Shown here one piece after another: positions 14,054 to 19,987 of a stretch of DNA of 26,068 nucleotides; position 1 is the stretch's first letter; every line of letters starts with the position of its first letter. The stretch lies in the IMG/VR virus record IMGVR_UViG_3300045740_000152, positions 1 through 26,068 of that record; one strand, 5' to 3'. A program made the translations under genes and the position numbers. The DNA is from a virus. Under the pieces are notes generated by a model, which saw only the letters and a list, made by a program, of their open reading frames with translations, had not been told where the DNA came from and ran no database searches.

Positions 14054-14779
14054 TTATTTGAAGTAATTAACAGGCTCTGTTGTTACCATCTGTTGGGCCA
14101 ACTCCATTGGAGATGGAATAGATGAGCGCCTATTCTTTTGATATTCTAATAGAAAACTTAAAGGATCACTAGCTGCTGTTTTTGAGGCCTTAGTTCCATC
14201 GGCAATAATGATGTTAATGTTTGGCATTCCTGCCTGCTGCATCTGTTGTTGAGGTTGCTGAGGCTGTTGGCTAGCAACACTTCCTGTCCCAGCTTTTTGT
14301 TTTTGTTGCTCGTAGTATTGATACAGGTCACCGAGTTTTTTAGAAGGTTGCCCGTAGTAACTTCCTCCACTAGATGTTGGCAATGCAGCCCACTCTGGAG
14401 CAAGCTTGTTAAGAACAGTTCCAAATTTTTCTCCTTTTAAGAAGGGGTCTAATGCGCCTCGCTTTTTATCAATCAAATAAAGAGCAGCAAGGTCTTGGGA
14501 TTTGGGATCAAACTGGGTTAAACCAAGTGCTTTTGCTGTGCCTTGCCAGGTTGGCTGCAAGAACTGGTAGGCGCCAGCAGCAGTACTGGTGTAACCGCCA
14601 CTTGAAATAGCTTTATTTGGATGTTGCCATCCTTTGGTTGTGTCAAATTTGCTGCCACCAAACATGGTTTGATAGCCAGCTTCCCCTGGTGTACCCTCTG
14701 CATAACGGATAGTATTGAGCAGAGCACGTACCTGAGGACGTTGAAGCAGTTCTTCGTAACGTTGGCGTAAATCTGACAT
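14054..14779 (-). CDS. Lambda R-type lytic transglycosylase (GH104) with C-terminal tag
   Basis: A 241-residue protein from the ATG at 14779; an upstream ATG at 14872 would overlap the preceding gene by 89 bases, while this one follows its stop by four. Residues about 15-160 match the phage lambda endolysin R family, which cleaves the glycan strands of peptidoglycan: RYAEGTPG carries the catalytic Glu28, followed by STAAGAYQFLQPTW, FDPKSQDLAALYLID and APEWAALP. A Gln-rich linker (about 160-185) leads to a C-terminal segment (MPNINIIIADG to VNYF) shared with the adjacent M23-like protein. With no holin next door and a place among virion genes, it could be an endolysin or a tail-associated lysin. 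Confidence 0.86.
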   Translation of the reverse strand: MSDLRQRYEELLQRPQVRALLNTIRYAEGTPGEAGYQTMFGGSKFDTTKGWQHPNKAISSGGYTSTAAGAYQFLQPTWQGTAKALGLTQFDPKSQDLAALYLIDKKRGALDPFLKGEKFGTVLNKLAPEWAALPTSSGGSYYGQPSKKLGDLYQYYEQQKQKAGTGSVASQQPQQPQQQMQQAGMPNINIIIADGTKASKTAASDPLSFLLEYQKNRRSSIPSPMELAQQMVTTEPVNYFK

Positions 14780-14783
14780 GGGT

Positions 14784-15263
14784 TTACCGGAAGTTGTACT
14801 CGAAGTAGAAGCGGGTACCAACTGCCACGTCTGCGGGTCCGGGTAAAGCTTGGATAAATTCAGCGCCTTCACGCTCGAAGCGATAACGGGCTTGCATAGG
14901 ATTCCTATAGTTAGCCACGTATAAGTGCAGAGCTAAGCGATCCGTTTCATACAGATAAATCTCCGTCCAGGTTTTAAGTGTTTCTTTGAAATCAGTCGTT
15001 GTGATAGTACGGTCAACATCACCAGCGATGTTTTCTAACCGGTTACGAGGAACTGAATTATTATTCACACTACCTGTCATGTCGGTGCGCTTTTCCGCCT
15101 CATCGCACCGGCCGACTTGTTCGACTAATTTCGCGTACCAGAATGAATCCGGTACATTGTTCAAAGCTTCCTCAAGCCTAGCAAGATCACCAGCTGGAAT
15201 GGAGGTGGTGTTATATCCTAAGTGCCAACGAATCTTTGACTTGAGGAAGTTATCAAGTTGCAT
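14784..15263 (-). CDS. Possible neck/connector-region protein
   Basis: A 159-residue mostly helical protein starting MQLDNFLKSKIRWHLGYN, with GDLARLEEALNNVPDSFWYA early, a central GDVDRTITTTDFKET, and YRFEREGAEFIQALPGPADV near the end. The LKSKIRWHLGYN...PAGD-x-ARLEEA opening is familiar from late genes of aquatic phages, but I have no functional name. Size, helical character and place between capsid and lysis/tail genes fit a head-completion or connector protein. AGGAGG lies about 30 bases ahead of the ATG, too far to help, with nothing better nearby. The homing-endonuclease gene ends 46 bases upstream, so this leader may have been disturbed by that insertion. Confidence 0.7.
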   Translation of the reverse strand: MQLDNFLKSKIRWHLGYNTTSIPAGDLARLEEALNNVPDSFWYAKLVEQVGRCDEAEKRTDMTGSVNNNSVPRNRLENIAGDVDRTITTTDFKETLKTWTEIYLYETDRLALHLYVANYRNPMQARYRFEREGAEFIQALPGPADVAVGTRFYFEYNFR

Positions 15264-15309
15264 TAGAAAACTCTAAGTGCGTAGAGGTCCCAACCCTCCT
15301 ATTAATAGC

Positions 15310-15882
15310 TTAACACGATAAAGCTCCTTGTTTTTTAAGCTTGGCTTCTCTCATTTTTTGTTTTGTTTCTTCTGAATGTTTTCGACCAACCCATGTACCA
15401 GGCTTACCTTTTTTGGAAGCACTGATTTTTGCTTTGCTTTCTTCTGAATGAGTTTTACCATAGAAAGGATTTTTTTCTCCCTTGGTAACTTCACTCATTT
15501 TTTTTCTAACAGCTTTTGATCGTGGAACCCCTAGCTTTAAAGATCGCATTTTTTCTTTTGTTTCTTTACTATGGTGTTTGTTTGTTAGTGTTCCGGGTAA
15601 TCCTTGTCGATTAAATCCAGTGCTAGTTTGTTTAGCTTGATTTGCAAAATGTTTGTTTAAATGGACTTGATAAAATTCGTGCAAACAAATTTCTGCAGCA
15701 ATAGCTTCAGATCTAGTCGCAAATTCAGCAAGAATAATTTTATTGGTAGGTTTAAAGCTTTTATCTTTAAAGCTACCAAAGTACTTAACATCTTCCTCAG
15801 GTAGACAGGTGCAAGTCCTTACACCTATGTAGGCTCTGCCCCAGTTCTCATAACTGTAATAGACATAGTGATGTTTAAGCAT
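15310..15882 (-). CDS. GIY-YIG homing endonuclease with NUMOD3 repeats
   Basis: A 190-residue protein. Residues 7-22 give the GIY-YIG nuclease signature in variant form (VYYSYE, then AYIGVRT), with GSFKDKSFKPT and EAIAAEICLHEFYQV (catalytic Glu candidate) after it and QTSTGFNRQG closing the nuclease domain. From about 100 on there are four NUMOD3-like DNA-binding units (HHSKETKEKMRSLKLG; RSKAVRKKMSEVTKG; THSEESKAKISASKKG; KHSEETKQKMREAKLK). This layout is that of free-standing phage homing endonucleases, which cut DNA lacking the gene and so spread it. The ATG overlaps the preceding stop (TGATG); a GTG one codon earlier is possible. The gene is visibly A/T-richer than its neighbours. Confidence 0.88.
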   Translation of the reverse strand: MLKHHYVYYSYENWGRAYIGVRTCTCLPEEDVKYFGSFKDKSFKPTNKIILAEFATRSEAIAAEICLHEFYQVHLNKHFANQAKQTSTGFNRQGLPGTLTNKHHSKETKEKMRSLKLGVPRSKAVRKKMSEVTKGEKNPFYGKTHSEESKAKISASKKGKPGTWVGRKHSEETKQKMREAKLKKQGALSC

Positions 15883-16322
15883 CACTCTACGCGAATAAGA
15901 TTTTCTTTGATAATTTCATCCCAATCAACACGCTTAATAGCTTTAAGTTGATCTAAACGGACAAACTTTTCACCAGGCATTGAGGTTTGCAAATCCTTAA
16001 TATCCCGTGCGGTTTTTAGCCCAACGCCAGGGAGGTGGTCTGCAATCTGTCTAGCACTCGCAGTATTAAGGTTAATGCGAGTATCTAGAGGGAAAGTTTC
16101 CTTCTTAGTAGGAATGGGAGGATTAACGCCTTCTTCTTTAAGCTGCTCAGTAAGGCGTTCTTCCGTCCGATCCTTCTCATTGGTAGCACCAATGTGTGGA
16201 ATCAAATCATCGCGCTCGATGTACAGAACTTCATCCTGTGCATCAATACACATCATGATCCCATCACCGTGGTGAGAAATCATTTCAACGAGTTGACCAG
16301 TTGGTTTGTATTGGTAGAGCAT
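15882..16322 (-). CDS. Helix-hairpin-helix (ComEA-like) protein
   Basis: A 146-residue protein. Residues 1-45 form a small beta-rich domain (QLVEMISHHGDGIMMCIDAQ, then VLYIERDDLIPHIG), 46-75 a charged linker, and 83-146 a tandem helix-hairpin-helix domain: INLNTASARQIADHLPGVG with KTARDIKD, then VRLDQLKAIKRVDWDEII. The NLNTA...LPGVG-x-x-x-A pattern is that of ComEA-type non-specific double-stranded DNA binding. Within a capsid/connector gene block it may contact packaged DNA or serve as a protein-interaction domain. No Shine-Dalgarno is seen. Its stop overlaps the homing endonuclease start. The beta-rich N-terminus is unassigned. Confidence 0.8.
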   Translation of the reverse strand: MLYQYKPTGQLVEMISHHGDGIMMCIDAQDEVLYIERDDLIPHIGATNEKDRTEERLTEQLKEEGVNPPIPTKKETFPLDTRINLNTASARQIADHLPGVGLKTARDIKDLQTSMPGEKFVRLDQLKAIKRVDWDEIIKENLIRVE

Positions 16323-16382
16323 TCAAGAAGAGATGACAACTACCAATACAATACCAACCTCAACTCAGCTAATCAATATAGA

Positions 16383-17201
16383 TCAGCTATCGGTGCCACC
16401 CAGCTGAGAAGCAAAATCAATGAACTCATTGATATCTTCCCAAGCCACAGCAGCAGCCGGACGCAGGTAGTTCACGCGGCAGATAATGTAGCCGGCTTTG
16501 CCAGCATCCTTATCAGTTTGGCTGATGAACACACCGTCGCCATCCACAGTGGTGGAGGTCACGCCGTTCACGTTGAACACCTTAAAGGTGGTGTCCGCAG
16601 TGACTTTGTAGAACATCGAGTTAGCTGCGTCCTGGTCGTCGATACCAGCGGTGGTAACGGCAGTCCAGAAAGGCAGGTCAGCAACAGTGGTGTCGCTCAG
16701 ACCCTGAGCAAACAGGGAGCTGGTTGCAGAAATAATGGAGCTAGCAGCAGCCAGACCATTAGCCTGAGTTGCAGGAACACCAAACGGAGCGCCAGAGTCG
16801 TTAGGACCGAGCAGCAGACCTTCAGTGGAGGTACCGCCGATAGCGCAGGTTACAGGCGAGGCAGGGAAACCAGCCAGGCCGCCAGCGGGGATGTCCTGAC
16901 CAATGGCGATAGAAGCGCCATAGATGTAAGCAGGACGAGCAGCACTAGCTTGCACCACAAGGGAGGTGCGGTTGTCACGCACCCGGTCGTCAGGACGACG
17001 ATCAGGAGAGGGAACAATAATGTCAAAGCTCTTGAAGTTAGCTTTGTCAGCAGCAACGTTGTCGACTTTGACGTAGCCAATCAGCTCAAAGGCTTCGACG
17101 CCAGGCCAACCATACACACCTTCGGTGTTGTAGGAGGAGAGGCGATTGATTTGATTACCAGGCTGGAGAATAGCGCCAGCGTTGGACTTGTAAGTAGCCA
17201 T
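16383..17201 (-). CDS. Abundant virion protein downstream of the capsid gene
   Basis: A 272-residue protein starting MATYKSNAGAILQPGNQINR. It is rich in Gly, Ala, Ser, Thr and Asp, without membrane, catalytic or cysteine motifs. A perfect site (AAGGAGG, 17211-17217) lies nine bases before the ATG. Codons end mostly in C or G, as in the capsid gene but unlike the rest of the window, which points to high expression. The position next to the probable capsid protein suggests a head decoration, minor capsid or tail-tube protein; I do not recognise the family. The C-terminal segment (VNYLRPAAAVAWEDINEFID) could be an interaction helix. A long antisense frame exists, but it is a by-product of the codon bias. 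Confidence 0.78.
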   Translation of the reverse strand: MATYKSNAGAILQPGNQINRLSSYNTEGVYGWPGVEAFELIGYVKVDNVAADKANFKSFDIIVPSPDRRPDDRVRDNRTSLVVQASAARPAYIYGASIAIGQDIPAGGLAGFPASPVTCAIGGTSTEGLLLGPNDSGAPFGVPATQANGLAAASSIISATSSLFAQGLSDTTVADLPFWTAVTTAGIDDQDAANSMFYKVTADTTFKVFNVNGVTSTTVDGDGVFISQTDKDAGKAGYIICRVNYLRPAAAVAWEDINEFIDFASQLGGTDS

Positions 17202-17210
17202 TGTTAATTA

Positions 17211-17217
17211 CCTCCTT
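17211..17217 (-). promoter_or_regulatory. Perfect Shine-Dalgarno site of the 272-residue virion protein
   Basis: AAGGAGG lies between the capsid stop (17220-17222) and the ATG at 17201, nine bases from it. It is the strongest correctly spaced ribosome site in the window, in contrast to the capsid gene, which has none. Confidence 0.8.
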
Positions 17218-17219
17218 CC

Positions 17220-18362
17220 TCAAACGATGGTGAAAGCAGTGGTAACAAAGTCCTTATTCAGGTTGGCAAAGCCAGCGTACAGCTGCCAAATCAGAATGAT
17301 AAAGCGGCTGAAGTCATCATTGTTATTGATGAGAACCTGAGCATTAGGACCACCAATGCCCACACCCACGGCCTGAGGACCGAAGAACAGTGCAGGAGGA
17401 GTGTCGTGAGAAACAGCACCAGCGCCGTCACCGATATCAACGGTGATGGTCTTGGAGGGGAAGTTAGTGGATTCGAAGAAACGCACACCTTCAAACACGA
17501 AGCCAGAAGGCATGGTGGGCTCGCCACCAACAAATTGAGCTTGACCGTACTGACCGCCGCCGTAGATAGCAGCGTTGGGGTTCATGCCGCTCATCAGTGG
17601 GTTACCAGCAGCAAAGCCGGGGTAACGAGCCACTTCACGGAAGCCCTGATCAGCACGCAGGTCCTTCATGAAAGAAGGATCAGCAATACAACGGTAGTAA
17701 CCGTCAGCAAACACGGGGACGTTACGCTTGCGGAGGCTCTTCACCACTTCAAGCAGGTCGGTCTTCACGTTGAACTTATAACGCTCAGAGGCATACTCAG
17801 TAGCGGTGTAAGCAGTCAGCGTGGTAGCGCCAGTCTTTGCTTTGTTGTTGGGATAGTAGTAACCACCCTGGGTGTCGGAGGACTGACCACGGGACTCGGA
17901 CTTGAACAGTTCGTCCAGGAACACACGGTCGCGCCAGCGGCGGTAGTCATCCAGCAGGGTCAGCGAACCGATGGACTGGTGGAACATGTTGAGGTTCCCG
18001 GTGTCCAGCAGGAGACGCTGAGCGGTCATCAGAGTCTCACGAGCAATCTTGAAGGTGCTCGGAAGGTTGGCGTTGTTCGGATCGGCAGGACCGGTGTACT
18101 CACGCAGAGACACCAGCACCTTGTCCTTAACGATGGACCGGCTGTTAGCAGTACCAATGGTTTGATCCTGGGTACGCTCACGGTTGGTCTTGGTACCAGG
18201 GTTACCCCAGAAGCGGTACCGGTCTAACTGAACCGTTTGGCCGGGCTGTTTGGTGAAGTCGTGGACGACAACAGGCTCGCAAGCCATTTCCACGATATAA
18301 GCTGGATGGGGGCGGTACAGCTCCGCACCCAACAGCTTGGGAAAGTCGTTATCAATAAACAT
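17220..18362 (-). CDS. Probable major capsid protein
   Basis: A 380-residue protein starting MFIDNDFPKLLGAELYRPHP. The call rests on context: it follows terminase, portal, scaffold-like and peptidase genes, has its own strong promoter and structured leader, and shows strongly C/G-ending codons. Its length fits an HK97-fold capsid protein, and the style (VVVHDFTKQPGQTVQLDRY; DDYRRWRDRVFLDELF; FADGYYRCIADPSFMKDLR; GFVFEGVRFFES) recalls N4 gp56-like capsid proteins, though I cannot confirm the fold. No Shine-Dalgarno precedes the ATG, and an in-frame TGA four codons upstream excludes a longer start. No N-terminal propeptide cleavage site is obvious. Confidence 0.8.
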   Translation of the reverse strand: MFIDNDFPKLLGAELYRPHPAYIVEMACEPVVVHDFTKQPGQTVQLDRYRFWGNPGTKTNRERTQDQTIGTANSRSIVKDKVLVSLREYTGPADPNNANLPSTFKIARETLMTAQRLLLDTGNLNMFHQSIGSLTLLDDYRRWRDRVFLDELFKSESRGQSSDTQGGYYYPNNKAKTGATTLTAYTATEYASERYKFNVKTDLLEVVKSLRKRNVPVFADGYYRCIADPSFMKDLRADQGFREVARYPGFAAGNPLMSGMNPNAAIYGGGQYGQAQFVGGEPTMPSGFVFEGVRFFESTNFPSKTITVDIGDGAGAVSHDTPPALFFGPQAVGVGIGGPNAQVLINNNDDFSRFIILIWQLYAGFANLNKDFVTTAFTIV

Positions 18363-18461
18363 GTTGGTTATTCAGCGTAGTTTTAGCTGACACCGGAGAT
18401 CTGGAGAGATCCCTGACTTGTGGCAAAGAGCCACGGTAAATCTGGGAACTTCCGCCCCATT
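18363..18461 (-). promoter_or_regulatory. Structured 5-prime leader of the capsid message
   Basis: From the predicted start near 18461 to the ATG at 18362 the leader has two simple hairpins: GTGGC-TCTTT-GCCAC (18420-18434) and a seven-pair stem GGGATCT/AGATCTC around CTCC (18396-18413). There is no ribosome site near the ATG. The structures may stabilise the message or guide initiation; this is inference. Confidence 0.5.
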
Positions 18462-18467
18462 AATAAA

Positions 18468-18476
18468 ATTATAGCA
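18468..18476 (-). promoter_or_regulatory. Consensus extended -10 promoter of the capsid gene
   Basis: The minus strand reads TGCTATAAT, an exact TG-n-TATAAT extended -10 element, about 105 bases ahead of the capsid ATG and within the largest gap between genes. The -35 region is poor, as such promoters allow. It lies outside any coding frame, just after the metallopeptidase stop. Confidence 0.72.
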
Positions 18477-18496
18477 ATACTTACTTATGTGCTTTA

Positions 18497-19165
18497 TTAA
18501 TTTTGTCCCATTTGCTGGACAAAAGAACGTAAAAACCTACCTACTCCTAGCCCACCAAGAGCTGCAGCAGCTGGAGCTATTACATAACCAGCGGTTTGGA
18601 ACGCGCCAGGGGCAGCCGAAACAGGATACCCAGCTTGATTCACAAGGTTAGTTCCACGGCGACTGGCTTCAATTTCAGAGATGATGCGACCACTGTTATT
18701 GAGGTAGTTCATCCCTAAAGCAAGGGATGCAGCACGCCTAGCAGAGGGAACAGCAGCACTAACGCCAACAGTAGCTAATCCCATGACGTTGGGATTAACG
18801 CCACCATAAGTATGACGTTGAATCCAATCAAGGGGTCCGCCTAAATCTTTAATTGACTGGTGACCTAATTCATGGCCAAGAGTGAATTTGCTAGCAGCAT
18901 ACTGATTTAAGGAGATTGTTTTTTCTCCCGTTCTTTTACTCCTTCCAAATGGATCGGTATTACTAACAATCTGAGGAGTTACGCCTGTTTGTTTTGCATA
19001 TTCTCCGACAATCTGACTAAGTGCTGGCTGCTCAAGTGCTGGACCAGTTTCTTGCATTCCGCGCTGCTGATACTGTTTTACAGCGCCACGTTGTAGAGCA
19101 CGGGCACCAGCCATACCTGCTAATGCAAGTCCGCTTTGTAATGCAGTCTTTTCAGCCTGGTTCAC
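18497..19165 (-). CDS. HExxH zinc metallopeptidase, candidate head-maturation protease
   Basis: A 222-residue protein. FTLGHELGHQS (His98, Glu99, His102) is a textbook HExxH zinc site. About 60 residues later SEIEASRRGTNLVNQAGY resembles the E-x-x-AD...G...AG line of M48/HtpX-type peptidases, which would make Glu164 the third zinc ligand, with Ser168 in place of the usual Asp. Gly/Ala-rich hydrophobic stretches at 10-24, 127-153 and 190-211 could enter a membrane or pack as helices. The start is GTG overlapping the preceding stop (GTGA). The place between scaffold-like and capsid genes is where phages keep the prohead protease, normally a serine peptidase, so a maturation role is an inference. 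Confidence 0.78.
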   Translation of the reverse strand: MNQAEKTALQSGLALAGMAGARALQRGAVKQYQQRGMQETGPALEQPALSQIVGEYAKQTGVTPQIVSNTDPFGRSKRTGEKTISLNQYAASKFTLGHELGHQSIKDLGGPLDWIQRHTYGGVNPNVMGLATVGVSAAVPSARRAASLALGMNYLNNSGRIISEIEASRRGTNLVNQAGYPVSAAPGAFQTAGYVIAPAAAALGGLGVGRFLRSFVQQMGQN

Positions 19166-19365
19166 TCGGGATCAAAGTAAGGTTCAACATCGTGGTAACC
19201 AGCAGAGCGGTTCCAGTAGTTGTAACTATTGGGAGGCAGTGGACCAATCCGCTCGTACGGGTTGTAGTCCATCGGTTGAAGAGTTGGCATCTCAGAGCGA
19301 ATCTCAGGAATTAACTGCTCTGTATAGGCTTTTAATTGTTGTTTTGCTTTGTCAGATTTAGACAT
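19162..19365 (-). CDS. 67-residue protein coupled to the metallopeptidase
   Basis: A small protein starting MSKSDKAKQQLKAYTEQLIP. The first 25 residues form a charged helix; the rest is Pro/Tyr/Asn-rich (LQPMDYNPYERIGPLPPNSY, then YWNRSAGYHDVEPYFDPE) and likely extended. The ATG at 19365 overlaps the preceding stop (TGATG), and an in-frame GTG directly before it is less likely. The stop overlaps the peptidase GTG. I recognise no family. The tight coupling on both sides suggests it works with the peptidase or the 185-residue protein, for example as a short virion or assembly peptide. Confidence 0.65.
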   Translation of the reverse strand: MSKSDKAKQQLKAYTEQLIPEIRSEMPTLQPMDYNPYERIGPLPPNSYNYWNRSAGYHDVEPYFDPE

Positions 19366-19922
19366 CACGATTCAACCTCGGGTCCGTTGTTATAAATAGG
19401 CTCGGGTCCCATTGCTGCACGAAGCAAACGTTGACGTTCTTGCGCAGCTTTCACATCGTAAGAAAGGCGCATTTGTTGAATACCTAATGGAGAACCCGCT
19501 TGGTTTAACGCAATATAACTTGTTTGTAAATCGGAAGGCATTACATTACCTCCTACTTGTCCTGGTTGAGAAGCAACACGTCCACGAGGGTTAGTTGCTT
19601 GATATGCAATTAAAGAATTAATACCTGCATTAGCACCCATGCCGCCAACAAAAGCTCCGGTCATAGCAGCACCAGCAGCGGCAAGACCTAAATCACGTTT
19701 TTTAATTCCGTCCTTCATTCCAGCAGAGGCACCAAATTGCTTTGCTTGATTACCAATATTTTGTAAAAACTGTCCTACTTTTTGTCCAACACCACTACCG
19801 GCAGACTCTGCAGCTTGTGCACCAGCTTGTGCAATTTGTGCACCTTTTTGTTCAATTCCACGTGCAATGCCACCACCTAAATAGGCAGCTGCAGTACGCG
19901 CAGATTCAGGAAGCATTGCCAT
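19365..19922 (-). CDS. Gly/Ala-rich protein with a hydrophobic segment
   Basis: A 185-residue protein. Residues 1-70 are an Ala/Gln-rich helical region (GIEQKGAQIAQAGAQAAESA). Residues 77-107 are hydrophobic and small-residue rich (LGLAAAGAAMTGAFVGGMGA), able to span a membrane. The remainder is polar, with RLSYDVKAAQERQRLLRAAM near the end. It has no enzymatic motif. The composition recalls minor head or ejection proteins that associate with membranes, and a similar hydrophobic style is seen in the metallopeptidase two genes on. An intrinsic terminator ends only about 10 bases before its ATG, so expression of this gene and the next two depends on read-through. Confidence 0.68.
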   Translation of the reverse strand: MAMLPESARTAAAYLGGGIARGIEQKGAQIAQAGAQAAESAGSGVGQKVGQFLQNIGNQAKQFGASAGMKDGIKKRDLGLAAAGAAMTGAFVGGMGANAGINSLIAYQATNPRGRVASQPGQVGGNVMPSDLQTSYIALNQAGSPLGIQQMRLSYDVKAAQERQRLLRAAMGPEPIYNNGPEVES

Positions 19923-19931
19923 ATCTTTACA

Positions 19932-19961
19932 ATAAAAAAGGGGCAGTAATCACTACCCCTT
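19932..19961 (-). terminator. Strong intrinsic terminator within the head operon
   Basis: Minus-strand transcripts leaving the scaffold-like gene meet a ten-pair stem (AAGGGGTAGT paired to ACTGCCCCTT, one G-U) with a four-base loop, directly followed by TTTTTTATT. GC-rich stem plus U-run is the rho-independent terminator form. It lies 27 bases after the scaffold stop and ahead of the 19922 ATG, with no room for a new promoter. Confidence 0.85.
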
Positions 19962-19987
19962 ATTCTAAACTCAATTGTTTTTAAAGA

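Noticed and set aside
14780-14872. Longer N-terminus for the GH104 enzyme (ATG at 14872)
   Set aside because: It would overlap the preceding gene by 89 bases, whereas the ATG at 14779 follows that gene's stop by four bases as elsewhere in the operon; the extra residues are not part of the enzyme fold.
15264-15309. AGGAGG as ribosome site of the 159-residue gene
   Set aside because: It stands about 30 bases from the ATG, and an in-frame TAG prevents a longer start; reported only as an oddity.
16194-17207. 337-codon open frame on the plus strand
   Set aside because: It is antisense to the 272-residue virion gene and part of the helix-hairpin-helix gene; it has no ribosome site and no recognisable protein pattern, and it is explained by the C/G-ending codons of the real gene.
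17406-18227. 273-codon open frame on the plus strand
   Set aside because: It lies wholly within the capsid gene in antisense, with His/Val-rich composition typical of the shadow of a biased gene.
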